This document shows positions 1 through 9,410 of a stretch of 25,569 nt of DNA, one piece after another (the first letter of the stretch is position 1; each line of letters opens with the position of its first letter). Where the stretch lies: contig JABSRS010000004.1 of the NCBI GenBank assembly GCA_013214885.1, positions 2,365 through 27,933 on the forward strand, read 5' to 3'. Source of the DNA: Gammaproteobacteria bacterium. Lineage in GTDB: Bacteria; Pseudomonadota; Gammaproteobacteria; Enterobacterales; Psychrobiaceae. The notes beneath the pieces are model-generated. The model saw nothing but the letters and a program-made list of their open reading frames with translations, had not been told where the DNA came from and searched no databases. Both the position numbers and the translations under genes were made by a program.

Positions 1-96
1 AGAGTTTTTAATGGTACTGAAGTATTAATAGGCGTGATAATTATGATGAAAAATGTGAAATTCATTATAGGGAATGAAGTAGTTAGCCAAAAATAA
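1..96 (+). CDS. Possible C-terminal fragment of an unknown gene
   Basis: Frame 1 is open from the window edge to a TAA at 94-96, giving 31 residues that end VVSQK. The stop lies directly against a bidirectional terminator shared with the pilin gene, as expected for two convergent genes. I do not recognise the peptide and it is short enough to be chance. The minus strand also has an open frame from an ATG at 65 to the edge, hydrophobic at its start, but it has no ribosome binding site. Sequence to the left would settle which strand is coding. Confidence 0.35.
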   Translation, partial: RVFNGTEVLIGVIIMMKNVKFIIGNEVVSQK

Positions 97-121
97 AAAA
101 CCCAGTAAAGACTGGGTTTTT
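95..121. terminator. Bidirectional intrinsic terminator after pilA
   Basis: A 6-bp stem CCCAGT/ACTGGG (101-106 and 111-116) with an AAAG loop is flanked by an A-run on the left and a T-run on the right. It can therefore work on either strand. On the minus strand it lies 19 bases past the pilin stop codon. Confidence 0.8.
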
Positions 122-139
122 AGGATTAGCTAATGATTA

Positions 140-595
140 TTAACAAATACCTTTGGCAACACAGGTACCAGTTTTTACCCATATGATTTGACCGTTAGTT
201 AATGTGCCAGTCATGATAACTGTTAAGTCATCTGTTGTACCAATCTCACCTTTGTCACCTGTAGCTGTGATTATTATCTCGCCATCAGTTACACCTGTAA
301 CTGCAACTGATTTAACTACACCGCTAGCAGCAGCATTAATGACACCATTTTTTCCGCCAATACATTGACTTGTGAAACTTGCAGCATCAGTAGCGACAGT
401 CTGTCCACAAATTTCAACAGCAGTTTTTTGGGTAGTCGTTGCTAAAACAACTTCCGAGAAAGTCGCTTTTTTAGTATATGTTTGGTAAGCAGGTAATGCT
501 ACTGCTGCTAAAATACCGATGATTGCAACAACAATCATTAATTCAATCAGAGTAAAACCCTGTTGTGCTTTCTTCATCATAGTGATGTTTTTCAT
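140..595 (-). CDS. pilA: Type IV pilin (PilA-like major pilin)
   Basis: Structural subunit of a type IV pilus, inserted in the inner membrane and then assembled into the fibre. The 151-residue prepilin has a 13-residue leader ending in Gly13. Prepilin peptidase should cut before Phe14, and the new N terminus [20 protein letters not shown] is the canonical methylated assembly helix, with Glu at mature position 5. Cys63/Cys78 and the C-terminal pair Cys145/Cys151 fit the usual pilin disulfides, including a short C-terminal loop. The start is supported by AAGGAA seven bases upstream; starting at Met6 or Met7 would give the shorter leader more common in PilA. It sits beside nadC, as pilin genes do in many gammaproteobacteria (ppdD in E. 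coli). The pilB/pilC genes expected next are not between this gene and the window edge. Family is certain; whether it is the major or a minor pilin is inferred. Confidence 0.93.
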   Translation of the reverse strand: MKNITMMKKAQQGFTLIELMIVVAIIGILAAVALPAYQTYTKKATFSEVVLATTTQKTAVEICGQTVATDAASFTSQCIGGKNGVINAAASGVVKSVAVTGVTDGEIIITATGDKGEIGTTDDLTVIMTGTLTNGQIIWVKTGTCVAKGIC

Positions 596-610
596 GAGTT
601 ATTTCCTTGT

Positions 611-652
611 TTAGTTAGCTAATGTTCTTGAAATTAAGAACTAATTAACTAA
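611..652 (-). promoter_or_regulatory. Imperfect hairpin in the pilA 5' leader
   Basis: TTAGTTA (611-617) pairs with TAACTAA (646-652), and GTTCTT (624-629) pairs with AAGAAC (636-641), separated by a small internal loop. It ends about 15 bases before the start codon, so it would lie just upstream of the AAGGAA ribosome binding site in the mRNA. A role in translation or mRNA stability is inference. Confidence 0.4.
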
Positions 653-677
653 ATTTTCTCAATTCTGAGATTAATTT

Positions 678-706
678 TTAATAGCCGTTTATCAAATGAT
701 AGTCAA
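678..706 (-). promoter_or_regulatory. Predicted sigma70-type promoter of pilA
   Basis: On the minus strand TTGACT (706-701) and TATTAA (683-678) are separated by exactly 17 bases. The predicted start near 671 leaves a leader of about 75 nt. I saw no TGGCAC-N5-TTGC sigma54 element, the type that drives pilA in Pseudomonas. Confidence 0.5.
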
Positions 707-816
707 AAAACTACTTAAAATAATCAACTTTTAAGATAGTGCTTTTGTACTATTACGGCCTGTTACTAAGATATACAGCGCTCGCTAACAGTAAATAGAA
801 TTTATCATTTAAATTC

Positions 817-848
817 AAAAAAAACAACGTCAGTTTGTTGTTTTTTTG
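817..848 (-). terminator. Terminator-like hairpin downstream of nadC
   Basis: CAAC (825-828) and GTTG (837-840), extended by a long A-run and T-run, form a stem around an 8-base loop. Read on the minus strand it ends in a run of eight T. The core is short and AT-rich, so it may be weak. Confidence 0.5.
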
Positions 849-926
849 TTAGTTTTATAACGAAACTAATACTTAAGTGCTAGTTGTTGGATTTGACTAT
901 TACATTGTAACTAGCTGAATAAAAAG

Positions 927-1775
<849 letters not shown>

Positions 1776-1937
1776 TTACCTTTACTATACTGATGACGCA
1801 AATTATGCGCCGTTAGCGTGAGGGATTTAATAATTGCCATAATTCTAACTGGTTTCGGTTAATTTTTCCTAACAAAATGTAGGTTGCTTTCTGGTTAAAT
1901 ATTGATAAAAATTAACTCAATATAAATTAATCGTTTA

Positions 1938-2510
1938 ATGGGTATTGAAAATCATATGCAAAGATTAACCATAAACCCTCAAGGCTGGTTGGCAAATACT
2001 ATTATTTGCCAATCAAGTCATGTTAATCCCCGCCCTGATATTAGTGATGTTTCGCTGTTGGTGATTCACAACATTAGTTTGCCGCCAGGGCAGTTTGGTG
2101 GTGACTATATTGATGACTTATTTATGGGCCGACTCGATTGCAGTGCAGATCCGTATTTTGCTCAGCTGCAAGGATTACGGGTGTCGGCTCATTGCATGAT
2201 TAATCGGCTTGGGATCGTGACTCAATATGTCAGTTTTGATCAGCGCGCTTGGCATGCGGGACTGTCGAGTTTTGAAGGGCGTGACAACTGTAATGATTTC
2301 TCAATTGGGATTGAGTTAGAAGGGACGGATGAGCAACCCTATACCGAGCAACAATATCAGGCACTCGCTGCACTCACCACAGCATTAATCAATCAATACC
2401 CTTTAATTAACCGCGAGCGAATTGTGGGTCATTGTGATATTGCGCCTGGTCGAAAGAGCGATCCAGGTGAAGCTTTTGATTGGTCGCACTATTTTGCCAT
2501 GTTAGGATAA
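1938..2510 (+). CDS. ampD: 1,6-anhydro-N-acetylmuramyl-L-alanine amidase AmpD
   Basis: Cytoplasmic zinc amidase that removes the peptide from anhydro-muropeptides during cell-wall recycling. In species with inducible AmpC its loss raises beta-lactamase expression through AmpR. The 190-residue protein shows VIHNISLPPGQFGG with zinc ligand His44, the IGIELEG segment carrying the conserved Glu, and GHCDIAPGRKSDPG with His165, Lys173 and Asp175. These match His34, His154, Lys162 and Asp164 of the E. coli enzyme. There is no signal peptide, which separates it from periplasmic AmpDh2/AmiD-type amidases. The start is uncertain: neither ATG 1938 nor the in-frame ATG at 1956 has a clear ribosome binding site. 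It leads the ampD-ampE pair. No ampC or ampR is in the window. Confidence 0.95.
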   Translation: MGIENHMQRLTINPQGWLANTIICQSSHVNPRPDISDVSLLVIHNISLPPGQFGGDYIDDLFMGRLDCSADPYFAQLQGLRVSAHCMINRLGIVTQYVSFDQRAWHAGLSSFEGRDNCNDFSIGIELEGTDEQPYTEQQYQALAALTTALINQYPLINRERIVGHCDIAPGRKSDPGEAFDWSHYFAMLG

Positions 2511-2560
2511 CTAGTTAACAAAAATGATATTTCTGCCGTTGAATAAGGAATGATTGGCTT

Positions 2561-3418
2561 ATGGCACTGTTCTCACTCTTAATTGCTTTATTACTTGAGC
2601 GTACGTTGACGCTGGGTGACCAATGGCAGTTTGAATCTTGGTTTAGTAAATTGAGTACTAAATTACGCGGTACTTTTGAGCCGACGGCAACGCTATTTAC
2701 GATTGTTGCCCTAACGATACCTGCGGCACTTACCTATATCGTATTACAACTGGCTGAAGGTTTGCTGTTTGGTTTAGTTTCACTATTTGTTTGGATTGTG
2801 GTCGCCTTGATTAGTGTTGGTTGTTTACATTATCGAACGTTGTATAAAAAGTATTTATTGAGCGTGTGTCATCAAGATATTCAGGCGAGCTATCATGTTG
2901 CTGCGGCATTAGCTGAATTAGACTTGCTTGATATTAATGACGAGGCCAAGTTAGGTGCCAAGGTCGGTCGCCAGCTTACTTGGATTAACTACCGTTTTTA
3001 TTGTACGACGGTATTAATGATGGTGATTGGTGGTCCGGTCGCGGTGATCTTTTATGCCAGTGTCCGCACCATGGCTTTGTTGACTGCGCGCGATCAGTTA
3101 CCGAGTAATTCGTTAGTTAATCTAGTGTTGTTTGTGCTTGATTGGCTACCCGCACGAGTTGTCGCATTGGGTTATGTGATGGTTGGCAACTTCTCTCATT
3201 CAATTAGTGTGTGGTTTTCGTTGGTGATTAAGCCTAACGTAAGTGCTTATGAACTGGTTAGTCAGGTGGCAATGGCCGCTGAGCAAGTATCTCACCAATC
3301 TGACAATCAAGGGGTTTGTATGCAAAGCACTTGCCGTTTGGTCCACCTAGCAAAACGCAATTTGATGCTAGTCGTTGCTATTATTGCCCTAATGACCATT
3401 TCTGGAATAATAATTTAA
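2561..3418 (+). CDS. ampE: Inner-membrane protein AmpE
   Basis: AmpE is a membrane protein encoded with AmpD; a sensory role in beta-lactamase induction has been proposed, but its biochemical function is unresolved. The 285-residue protein begins MALFSLLIALLLER, a typical AmpE N terminus, followed by hydrophobic segments at about 45-90 (two helices), 147-169 and 268-285. This agrees with the multi-helix AmpE/CobD-like family. AAGGA lies about 11 bases before the ATG. The gap to ampD is only 50 bases with no terminator, so the two probably form one transcript. I see no clear terminator after it; the next hairpin (3488-3520) lacks a T-run. Confidence 0.9.
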   Translation: MALFSLLIALLLERTLTLGDQWQFESWFSKLSTKLRGTFEPTATLFTIVALTIPAALTYIVLQLAEGLLFGLVSLFVWIVVALISVGCLHYRTLYKKYLLSVCHQDIQASYHVAAALAELDLLDINDEAKLGAKVGRQLTWINYRFYCTTVLMMVIGGPVAVIFYASVRTMALLTARDQLPSNSLVNLVLFVLDWLPARVVALGYVMVGNFSHSISVWFSLVIKPNVSAYELVSQVAMAAEQVSHQSDNQGVCMQSTCRLVHLAKRNLMLVVAIIALMTISGIII

Positions 3419-3457
3419 ACACTCGTTTAAAGGTCTTACCATTGTCCTGAGAGTCAC

Positions 3458-3471
3458 TTTGGTCGACCAAA
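3458..3471. promoter_or_regulatory. Perfect palindrome TTTGGTCGACCAAA
   Basis: A 14-bp perfect inverted repeat resembling a GntR/FadR-type half-site pair (TTTGGT/ACCAAA). The spacing is shorter than in the PdhR box further down the same gap. It could be a second, weaker PdhR site or bind another regulator; nothing else in the sequence decides this. Confidence 0.35.
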
Positions 3472-3487
3472 AACTAGACATTTTTTT

Positions 3488-3520
3488 ACTTTGAGCGTAA
3501 TTTTATGGGGCGCTTAAAGT
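3488..3520. other. Stem-loop in the ampE-pdhR gap
   Basis: ACTTTGAGCG (3488-3497) pairs with CGCTTAAAGT (3511-3520) with one G-U or A-C position and a 13-base loop. No T-run follows on the + strand. On the minus strand the A-run/T-run at 3480-3487 would read as A, so it is not a classical terminator either way. Its function is unknown. Confidence 0.35.
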
Positions 3521-3726
3521 TTGAACCAAAAATGAGACTATAACTATATAGCCATTTGGATTTCGAAGGCCGATTACCCATAGCGTTTTAAGCATTATCA
3601 TTAACCAAAATTTGCGTAAACCCTAAAAATGTTGATTTGCTTCATGCCGTCGCTATTTTGTTGGCGCAAATAAGGCGCATTTGTAGACAGATCCATTTTT
3701 ATTTGTTAAATTTACGCCTGCTGGTT

Positions 3727-3743
3727 AATTGGTATTACCAATT
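3727..3743. promoter_or_regulatory. PdhR operator (autoregulatory box)
   Basis: AATTGGTATTACCAATT is a perfect inverted repeat (AATTGGT, spacer ATT, ACCAATT) and matches the known PdhR consensus ATTGGT-N3-ACCAAT. It ends 16 bases before the pdhR start and touches the ribosome binding region, so bound repressor would block transcript elongation or initiation of pdhR-aceE-aceF. In E. coli the site also lies just downstream of the transcription start. Confidence 0.88.
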
Positions 3744-3759
3744 TATAAAAGAGGGAAAG

Positions 3760-4527
3760 ATGACCTATCGTAAAATCAGGCAGCCTAAACTATCCGACGC
3801 GATCGTGACGGCACTTGAGACAATGATTTTAGAGGGAAGCTTGCGTCCTGGTGAGAAACTACCGTCAGAACGTGATTTGGCCAAGCAATTTGAAGTGTCT
3901 CGCCCGTCAGTTAGAGAAGCGATTCAGTCATTAGAAAGTAAAGGTCTGTTGTACCGTCGCCAAGGTGGCGGTACTTATGTTCAGGAGCAACTTTGGAAAA
4001 GTTTAAGTGATCCTGTACTTGAGTTAATTGCTAATGATCCCGAGAGTCAGTATGACTTACTAGAGTTTCGTCATGCGACTGAAGGAATGTTAGCGTTTTA
4101 TGCCGCCATTCGCGGTACTGAAACTGATTTTGCCGCGATTAGGCAATGTCAGCTGGTCATTAACCAGGCTCAGCAAGACAAAAATATTGAACAAGAAGCA
4201 GATGCTATCGTTGAGTTATATAAAGTCATTGCCGAGGCATCACACAATGTGGCGATGCTTCACCTAGTGCTTAGTATGAGTCAATTATTACGCGATAACA
4301 TTGCTCAAAATTTAGAGTTGCTTTATCGCCACTCGAATGCGGTGGAAGTGAGTAACAAACACCGTAGTGCTTTGATAGAAGCAATTGTGTCTCGAGAGTC
4401 CGAGCGGGCCAGAAATGCCTCCAACGATCACTTGGCTTACATCGAAGAAGTTTTACTGTCGGTGCGCCAAGAAGATTCACGAGTACAACGCGCATTGCGC
4501 AGAATACAAAATAATGACCCTGCCTAA
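3760..4527 (+). CDS. pdhR: Pyruvate-responsive transcriptional repressor PdhR
   Basis: GntR-family repressor of the pyruvate dehydrogenase operon, released from DNA by pyruvate. I start it at the ATG preceded by GAGGGAAAG, giving 255 residues (E. coli PdhR has 254) and the expected N terminus MTYRKIRQPKLSDAIV. The frame stays open upstream to a TTG at 3637, but that extension would include the operator. The winged helix-turn-helix covers about 10-77 (LRPGEKLPSERDLAKQF, SRPSVREAIQSLE, RRQGGGTYVQ). The FadR-type all-helical effector domain covers about 90-240. It heads the operon, with the PdhR box directly upstream, so autoregulation is strongly expected. Its stop codon falls in the loop of a hairpin followed by T residues, which may reduce read-through into aceE. 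Confidence 0.95.
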   Translation: MTYRKIRQPKLSDAIVTALETMILEGSLRPGEKLPSERDLAKQFEVSRPSVREAIQSLESKGLLYRRQGGGTYVQEQLWKSLSDPVLELIANDPESQYDLLEFRHATEGMLAFYAAIRGTETDFAAIRQCQLVINQAQQDKNIEQEADAIVELYKVIAEASHNVAMLHLVLSMSQLLRDNIAQNLELLYRHSNAVEVSNKHRSALIEAIVSRESERARNASNDHLAYIEEVLLSVRQEDSRVQRALRRIQNNDPA

Positions 4528-4539
4528 GAGCAGGGTTTT
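4518..4539 (+). terminator. Terminator-like hairpin enclosing the pdhR stop codon
   Basis: CCCTGC (4518-4523) pairs with GCAGGG (4530-4535) around the loop CTAAGA, followed by TTTT. The loop contains the pdhR TAA. Ribosomes finishing pdhR would cover the stem, so this could be a partial terminator or attenuator between pdhR and aceE rather than the end of the operon. Confidence 0.55.
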
Positions 4540-4599
4540 ATAACATATAAATTACTATTTATACGTGGCTGAAATAAAAATACATATAAGGAAACGACA

Positions 4600-7272
4600 A
4601 TGTCTGACATCAATTTGATGGATGTGGACCCTCAGGAAACTGAGGAGTGGATTGATGCACTTGAGGCTGTTCTTCAAGAAGAAGGTCCAGAACGTGCACA
4701 TTACCTACTTGAAAAGTTAATTGATAAAGCGCGTCGTAACGGTACACACTTACCATACACTGCGACAACGGCTTATTTAAATACTATCCAGACTGGCCAA
4801 GAGCCTCACATGCCTGGCGACCCACAAATTGAACGTAACATTCGTTCGATGATCCGTTGGAACGCACAAGCAATGGTATTGCGTGCTTCTAAGAAAGACT
4901 TAGAGCTAGGCGGTCACCTTGCTAGTTTCGCTTCGTCAGCGACCTTATATGATGTTGGTTTCAACCACTTCTTTAAAGCACCAAATGATCAAGATGGCGG
5001 CGATTTAGTCTATTTCCAAGGCCATATCTCTCCTGGTATTTATGCGCGTTCATTCCTTGAAGGACGTTTTACTGAAGAGCAAATGGATAACTTCCGTCAA
5101 GAAGTTGATGGTAACGGTCTGTCTTCATACCCGCATCCTAAGTTAATGCCTGAATACTGGCAGTTCCCAACGGTTTCTATGGGTCTTGGTCCAATTCAAG
5201 CGATCTATCAAGCGCGTTTCCTTAAGTATTTAACTGACCGTGGCATTAAAGATTGTTCTGGTCAGACGGTATATTGCTTTATGGGTGATGGCGAGTGTGA
5301 TGAGCCAGAATCATTGGGCGCTATCGGTCTTGCTGCTCGTGAAGGTCTAGACAACCTATGTTTCATCGTTAACTGTAACTTACAGCGTCTTGATGGCCCT
5401 GTTCGCGGTAACGGTAAAATTATCCAAGAACTTGAAGGTGAGTTCCGCGGCGCAGGCTGGGAAGTTATTAAGGTTATCTGGGGTCGCTACTGGGATTCAC
5501 TACTAGCACGCGATACTAGCGGTAAATTATTACAGTTAATGGAAGAAACCGTTGATGGTGAATACCAAAACTGTAAGCAGAAAGGCGGCGCTTATACGCG
5601 TGAGCATTTCTTTAACAAGTACCCAGAAACTGCAGAGATGGTTGCTAACATGACGGATGACGACATTTGGCGTCTAAATCGTGGCGGTCATGATCCAATG
5701 AAAGTTTATGCTGCTTACGCTAAAGCGAAAGCTACTAAGGGTCGTCCAACTGTTATTCTAGCTAAAACCGTTAAAGGTTACGGCATGGGTGATTCAGCTG
5801 AAGGCAAAAACATTGCCCACGGCGTGAAGAAAATGGACATTGAAGTGCTTAAGCAATTCCGTGACCGTTTTAACATTCCAGTGTCTGATGAAGACCTACC
5901 AAGCATCCCTTACTACCGTCCGCCTGCTGACAGTGCTGAAATGAAGTACATGAAAGCCCGTCGTGATGAGTTAGGTGGTGTAATGCCTAAGCGTTTACCT
6001 AAGTTCACCGAGAACTTAAACATCCCAAGCCTAAGCATTTTCGACAATGTGTTAAAAGGTTCTGGCGAACGTGAAATTTCAACTACTATGGTGATGGTTC
6101 GTATCATGACTGCATTGGTTAAAGATCGCGAAATCGGTAAGCGTGTCGTACCAATCGTGCCTGATGAAGCCCGTACTTTCGGAATGGAAGGAATGTTCCG
6201 TCAAATCGGGATTTACGCTCATGAAGGTCAAAAATACGTTCCTCAAGATCGTGATCAAGTAGCTTACTACCGTGAAGATACGACTGGTCAGGTTTTACAG
6301 GAAGGTATTAACGAGCTTGGCGCAATGGGTTCATGGGTATCGGCGGCAACGTCTTACTCAGTAAACGATTGTCCGATGATCCCGTTCTACATCTATTACT
6401 CAATGTTTGGTTTCCAACGCATTGGTGATATGGCGTGGGCTGCTGGCGATATGCAAGCACGTGGTTTCATGGTTGGTGCAACTTCTGGTCGTACAACATT
6501 GAACGGCGAAGGCTTACAGCATCAAGATGGTCACAGTCATATTCAGGCTGGCACTATTCCTAACTGTATCTCTTACGATCCAACATACGGTTACGAGCTA
6601 GCAGTTATCGTGCAAAACGGTATCGAAAGAATGTACGGCGAGTCACAAGAGAACATTTATTACTACCTAACGACGCTTAACGAAAACTATAAGCAACCAG
6701 CAATGCCAGAAGGCGTTACTGAAGGTATTATCAACGGTATTTACCCGTTTGCTACTGTTAAGAGCAATGGTTCTAACACGGTTAAGTTACTGGGTTGTGG
6801 TAGTATTTTCGAGCAAGTTCGTAAAGCGGCAACTATCCTTGCTGAAGACTTCGGTGTAACGTCTGAACTTTACAGCGTGACTTCATTTAACGAGTTAGGC
6901 CGTAACGGTCAAGACGTTGAACGTCATAACATGCTTAACCCAACTAAGGACGCTCGCGTTCCTTACATCACTGAAGTTCTTGGTGCTGGTGAAGATAACA
7001 TCGTTATCGCATCTACGGATCACATGAAGGCGTTTGCTGAACAGGTTCGTGCTTACATTCCTGGTAGCTACAAAGTATTGGGTACTGACGGTTTCGGTCG
7101 CAGTGATAGCCGTGCTAACTTACGTTCACACTTCGAAGTTGATGCTGCCCATATCGTTATTGCTGCTCTTTCTGAGTTAGCTAAACGTGGCAAGCTAGAG
7201 CAATCTGTATTCATTGATGCGATGACGCGCTTTGGTATCGATGGCGACAAAACTAACCCACTTTACGCATAA
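4600..7272 (+). CDS. aceE: Pyruvate dehydrogenase E1 component (homodimeric type)
   Basis: Thiamine-diphosphate enzyme that decarboxylates pyruvate and acetylates the lipoyl groups of E2, feeding acetyl-CoA to the TCA cycle. The 890 residues match the homodimeric E1 of gammaproteobacteria (887 in E. coli). The ThDP/Mg motif runs from GDGECDEPE (229-237) to [11 protein letters not shown] (about 258-268). The mobile active-site loop carries [10 protein letters not shown] with His407, at the same number as the functionally important His407 of E. coli. AAGGAA seven bases upstream supports the start. It follows pdhR by 72 bases and precedes aceF by 11, so E1 and E2 are co-transcribed. Many codons are ones expected in highly expressed genes (for example CGT and GGT). 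Nothing is missing. Confidence 0.98.
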   Translation: MSDINLMDVDPQETEEWIDALEAVLQEEGPERAHYLLEKLIDKARRNGTHLPYTATTAYLNTIQTGQEPHMPGDPQIERNIRSMIRWNAQAMVLRASKKDLELGGHLASFASSATLYDVGFNHFFKAPNDQDGGDLVYFQGHISPGIYARSFLEGRFTEEQMDNFRQEVDGNGLSSYPHPKLMPEYWQFPTVSMGLGPIQAIYQARFLKYLTDRGIKDCSGQTVYCFMGDGECDEPESLGAIGLAAREGLDNLCFIVNCNLQRLDGPVRGNGKIIQELEGEFRGAGWEVIKVIWGRYWDSLLARDTSGKLLQLMEETVDGEYQNCKQKGGAYTREHFFNKYPETAEMVANMTDDDIWRLNRGGHDPMKVYAAYAKAKATKGRPTVILAKTVKGYGMGDSAEGKNIAHGVKKMDIEVLKQFRDRFNIPVSDEDLPSIPYYRPPADSAEMKYMKARRDELGGVMPKRLPKFTENLNIPSLSIFDNVLKGSGEREISTTMVMVRIMTALVKDREIGKRVVPIVPDEARTFGMEGMFRQIGIYAHEGQKYVPQDRDQVAYYREDTTGQVLQEGINELGAMGSWVSAATSYSVNDCPMIPFYIYYSMFGFQRIGDMAWAAGDMQARGFMVGATSGRTTLNGEGLQHQDGHSHIQAGTIPNCISYDPTYGYELAVIVQNGIERMYGESQENIYYYLTTLNENYKQPAMPEGVTEGIINGIYPFATVKSNGSNTVKLLGCGSIFEQVRKAATILAEDFGVTSELYSVTSFNELGRNGQDVERHNMLNPTKDARVPYITEVLGAGEDNIVIASTDHMKAFAEQVRAYIPGSYKVLGTDGFGRSDSRANLRSHFEVDAAHIVIAALSELAKRGKLEQSVFIDAMTRFGIDGDKTNPLYA

Positions 7273-7283
7273 GGAATAACAAT

Positions 7284-9248
7284 ATGTCTGATTTACAAGA
7301 TATCTTAGTCCCTGATGTTGGTGGCGAAGAAGTAGAAATTATTGAAATTTGTGTTGCTGTTGGCGACTCAATCGAAGAAGAGATGGCACTGATTACGGTT
7401 GAGTCTGATAAAGCCTCAATGGATATTCCTGCCCCATTTTCTGGCACGCTTAGTGAGCTAAGTGTTAGCGTTGGCGATAAAATTTCTGAAGGTATGCGCA
7501 TTGGTGCGATGACTGTTGCTGGCGCTGCACCTACACCAGTGGCTGCTCCTGTTGTAGAAACAGCTGCACCTGTTGCCGCTGCTCCTGCGCCAGTTGTTGC
7601 CGCTGCTGTATCAGCAATTCAAGAAGTTCATGTTCCTGATATTGGCGAAGATGGCCAAGTTGAGATCATTGAAGTGCTAGTTGCTGTTGGCGACGTTGTT
7701 GCTGCTGAAGATGGCTTAATTACCCTAGAAACTGACAAAGCTACCATGGACGTTCCGGCACCTTTTGCTGGGACAGTGGTTGAAGTGAAAGTTGTGGTTG
7801 GCGATAAAGTCGGTGAAGGCTCATTAATCGTGATGCTTGAAACTTCTGCACCAGCGGTTGTTGAAACTGCTGTAGCACCAGTTGTTGCGGCTCCTGTCGC
7901 TGCTCCAGTTGCTGCACCTGTCGCTACATCAGTACCAGCACTACAAGATGTTGCTGTACCTGATATCGGTGAAGACGGTGAAGTTGAAGTTATCGAACTA
8001 TTAGTTGCTGTTGGCGATACTGTTGCTGAAGAAGACGGCCTAATAACCATTGAAACTGATAAAGCGACGATGGATGTACCTGCACCTTTTGCTGGCGTGA
8101 TTAAAGAACTGCGCATTGCTGTTGGTGGCAAAGTTGCCACTGGTACCATCATTGCGGTGATTGAAACTGCTGGTGGCGTCGTTGCAACAGCTGTTGTAGT
8201 TCCTGCACCTGCACCTGTTACCGCGCCAGTCGCAGCACCATCTATCGCCGCGGCACCAACTCCTAAAGCGCCGCCAGTACCTGCTCACCCATCACAGAGT
8301 GTTCAAGGTAAGCGTACTAAGGCTCATGCGTCACCGTCGGTACGTCGGATCGCTCGTGAGTTTGGGGTTGATTTAACCCTAGTCACTGGTACTGGCCGCA
8401 AGACTCGCGTATTACGTGAAGATGTCCAGTCTTACGTTAAGTACGAGCTATCTCGCCCTAAAGCTTCGGTTGCTACGGCAACAACAGGTAAAAACGAAGG
8501 TGGCTTGAGTGTCATTAGCGTTAAGCCAGTCGATTTCTCGAAGTTTGGTGAAATTGAAGAGAAGAAACTTTCTCGGATTCAGAAGATTTCAGGTCCATTC
8601 TTACATCGTAACTGGGTAACCATCCCACACGTTACGCATTTTGATGAAGCCGATATCACCGAGCTTGAATTGTTCCGTAAAGAGCAAAATGCGATTGCTG
8701 AAAAGCAAAAGCTTGGTCTTAAAATTTCGCCACTTGTTTTCATTATGAAAGCAGCGGCTAAAGCATTAGCGGCTCACCCAACCTTTAATTCATCATTGAG
8801 TACTGATGGCGAATCGCTAATTATGAAGAAATACTTTCATATCGGTATTGCTGTAGATACGCCAAATGGTTTGATGGTTCCAGTAGTACGTGATGTTGAT
8901 AAGAAAGGCATTCATGAGTTATCTCGTGAGCTTGGCGAAATTTCTAAGAAAGCCCGTGACGGCAAGCTTAAAGCTAGCGATATGCAAGGTGGTTGTTTCA
9001 CTATTTCAAGCCTTGGTGGCATCGGCGGAACGGCGTTTACGCCAATCGTTAATGCGCCTGAAGTTGCTATCTTAGGGGTTTCTAAATCAGAAATTAAACC
9101 TAAGTGGAATGGTAAAGAGTTCTTACCGAAGTTGATGGTTCCGCTGTCTACTTCGTATGACCATCGAGTAATCGATGGTGCCGAAGCTGCACGCTTTAGT
9201 GCAACTTTAGCTGGCGTGTTGTCTGACATCCGCCGTCTAGTACTATAA
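7284..9248 (+). CDS. aceF: Pyruvate dehydrogenase E2, dihydrolipoamide acetyltransferase
   Basis: Core of the pyruvate dehydrogenase complex; transfers acetyl from lipoamide to CoA. The 654 residues contain three lipoyl domains, about 2-78, 112-190 and 220-296. Their lipoylated lysines are Lys43 (ESDKAS), Lys152 (ETDKAT) and Lys260 (ETDKAT). Flexible Ala/Pro/Val-rich linkers separate them. A peripheral subunit-binding domain lies at about 345-385 ([15 protein letters not shown]) and the acyltransferase domain at about 420-654, with the catalytic DHRVIDG motif (His627, Asp631). Lipoyl domains 2 and 3 are close to each other in sequence but have diverged at third codon positions; domain 1 is more distant, with VGGEEV in place of IGEDG. 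AAGGA precedes the ATG. A strong terminator follows at once, so the operon ends here and lpdA is separate. Confidence 0.98.
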   Translation: MSDLQDILVPDVGGEEVEIIEICVAVGDSIEEEMALITVESDKASMDIPAPFSGTLSELSVSVGDKISEGMRIGAMTVAGAAPTPVAAPVVETAAPVAAAPAPVVAAAVSAIQEVHVPDIGEDGQVEIIEVLVAVGDVVAAEDGLITLETDKATMDVPAPFAGTVVEVKVVVGDKVGEGSLIVMLETSAPAVVETAVAPVVAAPVAAPVAAPVATSVPALQDVAVPDIGEDGEVEVIELLVAVGDTVAEEDGLITIETDKATMDVPAPFAGVIKELRIAVGGKVATGTIIAVIETAGGVVATAVVVPAPAPVTAPVAAPSIAAAPTPKAPPVPAHPSQSVQGKRTKAHASPSVRRIAREFGVDLTLVTGTGRKTRVLREDVQSYVKYELSRPKASVATATTGKNEGGLSVISVKPVDFSKFGEIEEKKLSRIQKISGPFLHRNWVTIPHVTHFDEADITELELFRKEQNAIAEKQKLGLKISPLVFIMKAAAKALAAHPTFNSSLSTDGESLIMKKYFHIGIAVDTPNGLMVPVVRDVDKKGIHELSRELGEISKKARDGKLKASDMQGGCFTISSLGGIGGTAFTPIVNAPEVAILGVSKSEIKPKWNGKEFLPKLMVPLSTSYDHRVIDGAEAARFSATLAGVLSDIRRLVL

Positions 9249-9253
9249 ACCAT

Positions 9254-9287
9254 AAATAAAGCCGCTTTTAAGCGGCTTTATTTTTTT
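9254..9287 (+). terminator. Strong intrinsic terminator of the pdhR-aceEF operon
   Basis: GCCGCTT/AAGCGGC core (9261-9267 and 9270-9276) extended by AAATAAA/TTTATTT, followed by a long T-run. It starts six bases after the aceF stop. Confidence 0.92.
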
Positions 9288-9410
9288 AGTCTAGTTATGC
9301 GTAATATCACTATACATATTTTGTCTAGCTGGCTAAAATTGCACTAACTAATAAAAAGACACATATCGCAGTCATAGCATCCTATGTCTTGCGTACACAT
9401 CGAGGTGAAA

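Larger units (their letters stand above)
596..926. other. Gap between nadC and pilA
   Basis: This 331-base AT-rich stretch has no credible ORF. Reading along the minus strand it holds a terminator-like hairpin after nadC, a sigma70-type promoter, and a long imperfect hairpin in the predicted pilA leader. A small palindrome TCTCA-ATTC-TGAGA (657-670) sits at about the predicted transcription start. Confidence 0.6.
3419..3759. other. ampE-pdhR control region
   Basis: 341 bases with no convincing gene. It contains a 14-bp perfect palindrome (3458-3471), a 10-bp stem hairpin (3488-3520), two copies of ACCAAAAA followed by an AGAC element (3466-3478 and 3525-3537), and the PdhR box next to the pdhR ribosome binding site. 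I could not find a strong -35/-10 pair for pdhR. The best candidate, TTGGCG-17-TAGACA beginning at 3661, is poor. Confidence 0.6.

Noticed and set aside
596..926. Sigma54 promoter for pilA
   Set aside because: No TGGCAC-N5-TTGC element on the minus strand; a sigma70-type pair fits better.
3637..3759. N-terminal extension of pdhR from a TTG
   Set aside because: It would translate the PdhR operator and has no ribosome binding site. The ATG at 3760 has GAGGGA upstream and gives the family's usual length and N terminus.
7628..8152. Long minus-strand frame opposite aceF, rich in Ser/Thr
   Set aside because: It is the reverse reading of the Ala/Pro/Val-rich lipoyl domains and linkers, with no ribosome binding site or known motif.
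9384..9410. Nine extra codons before lpdA
   Set aside because: GAGGTG lies just before the ATG at 9411, and the product from there matches E. coli Lpd in length and start.
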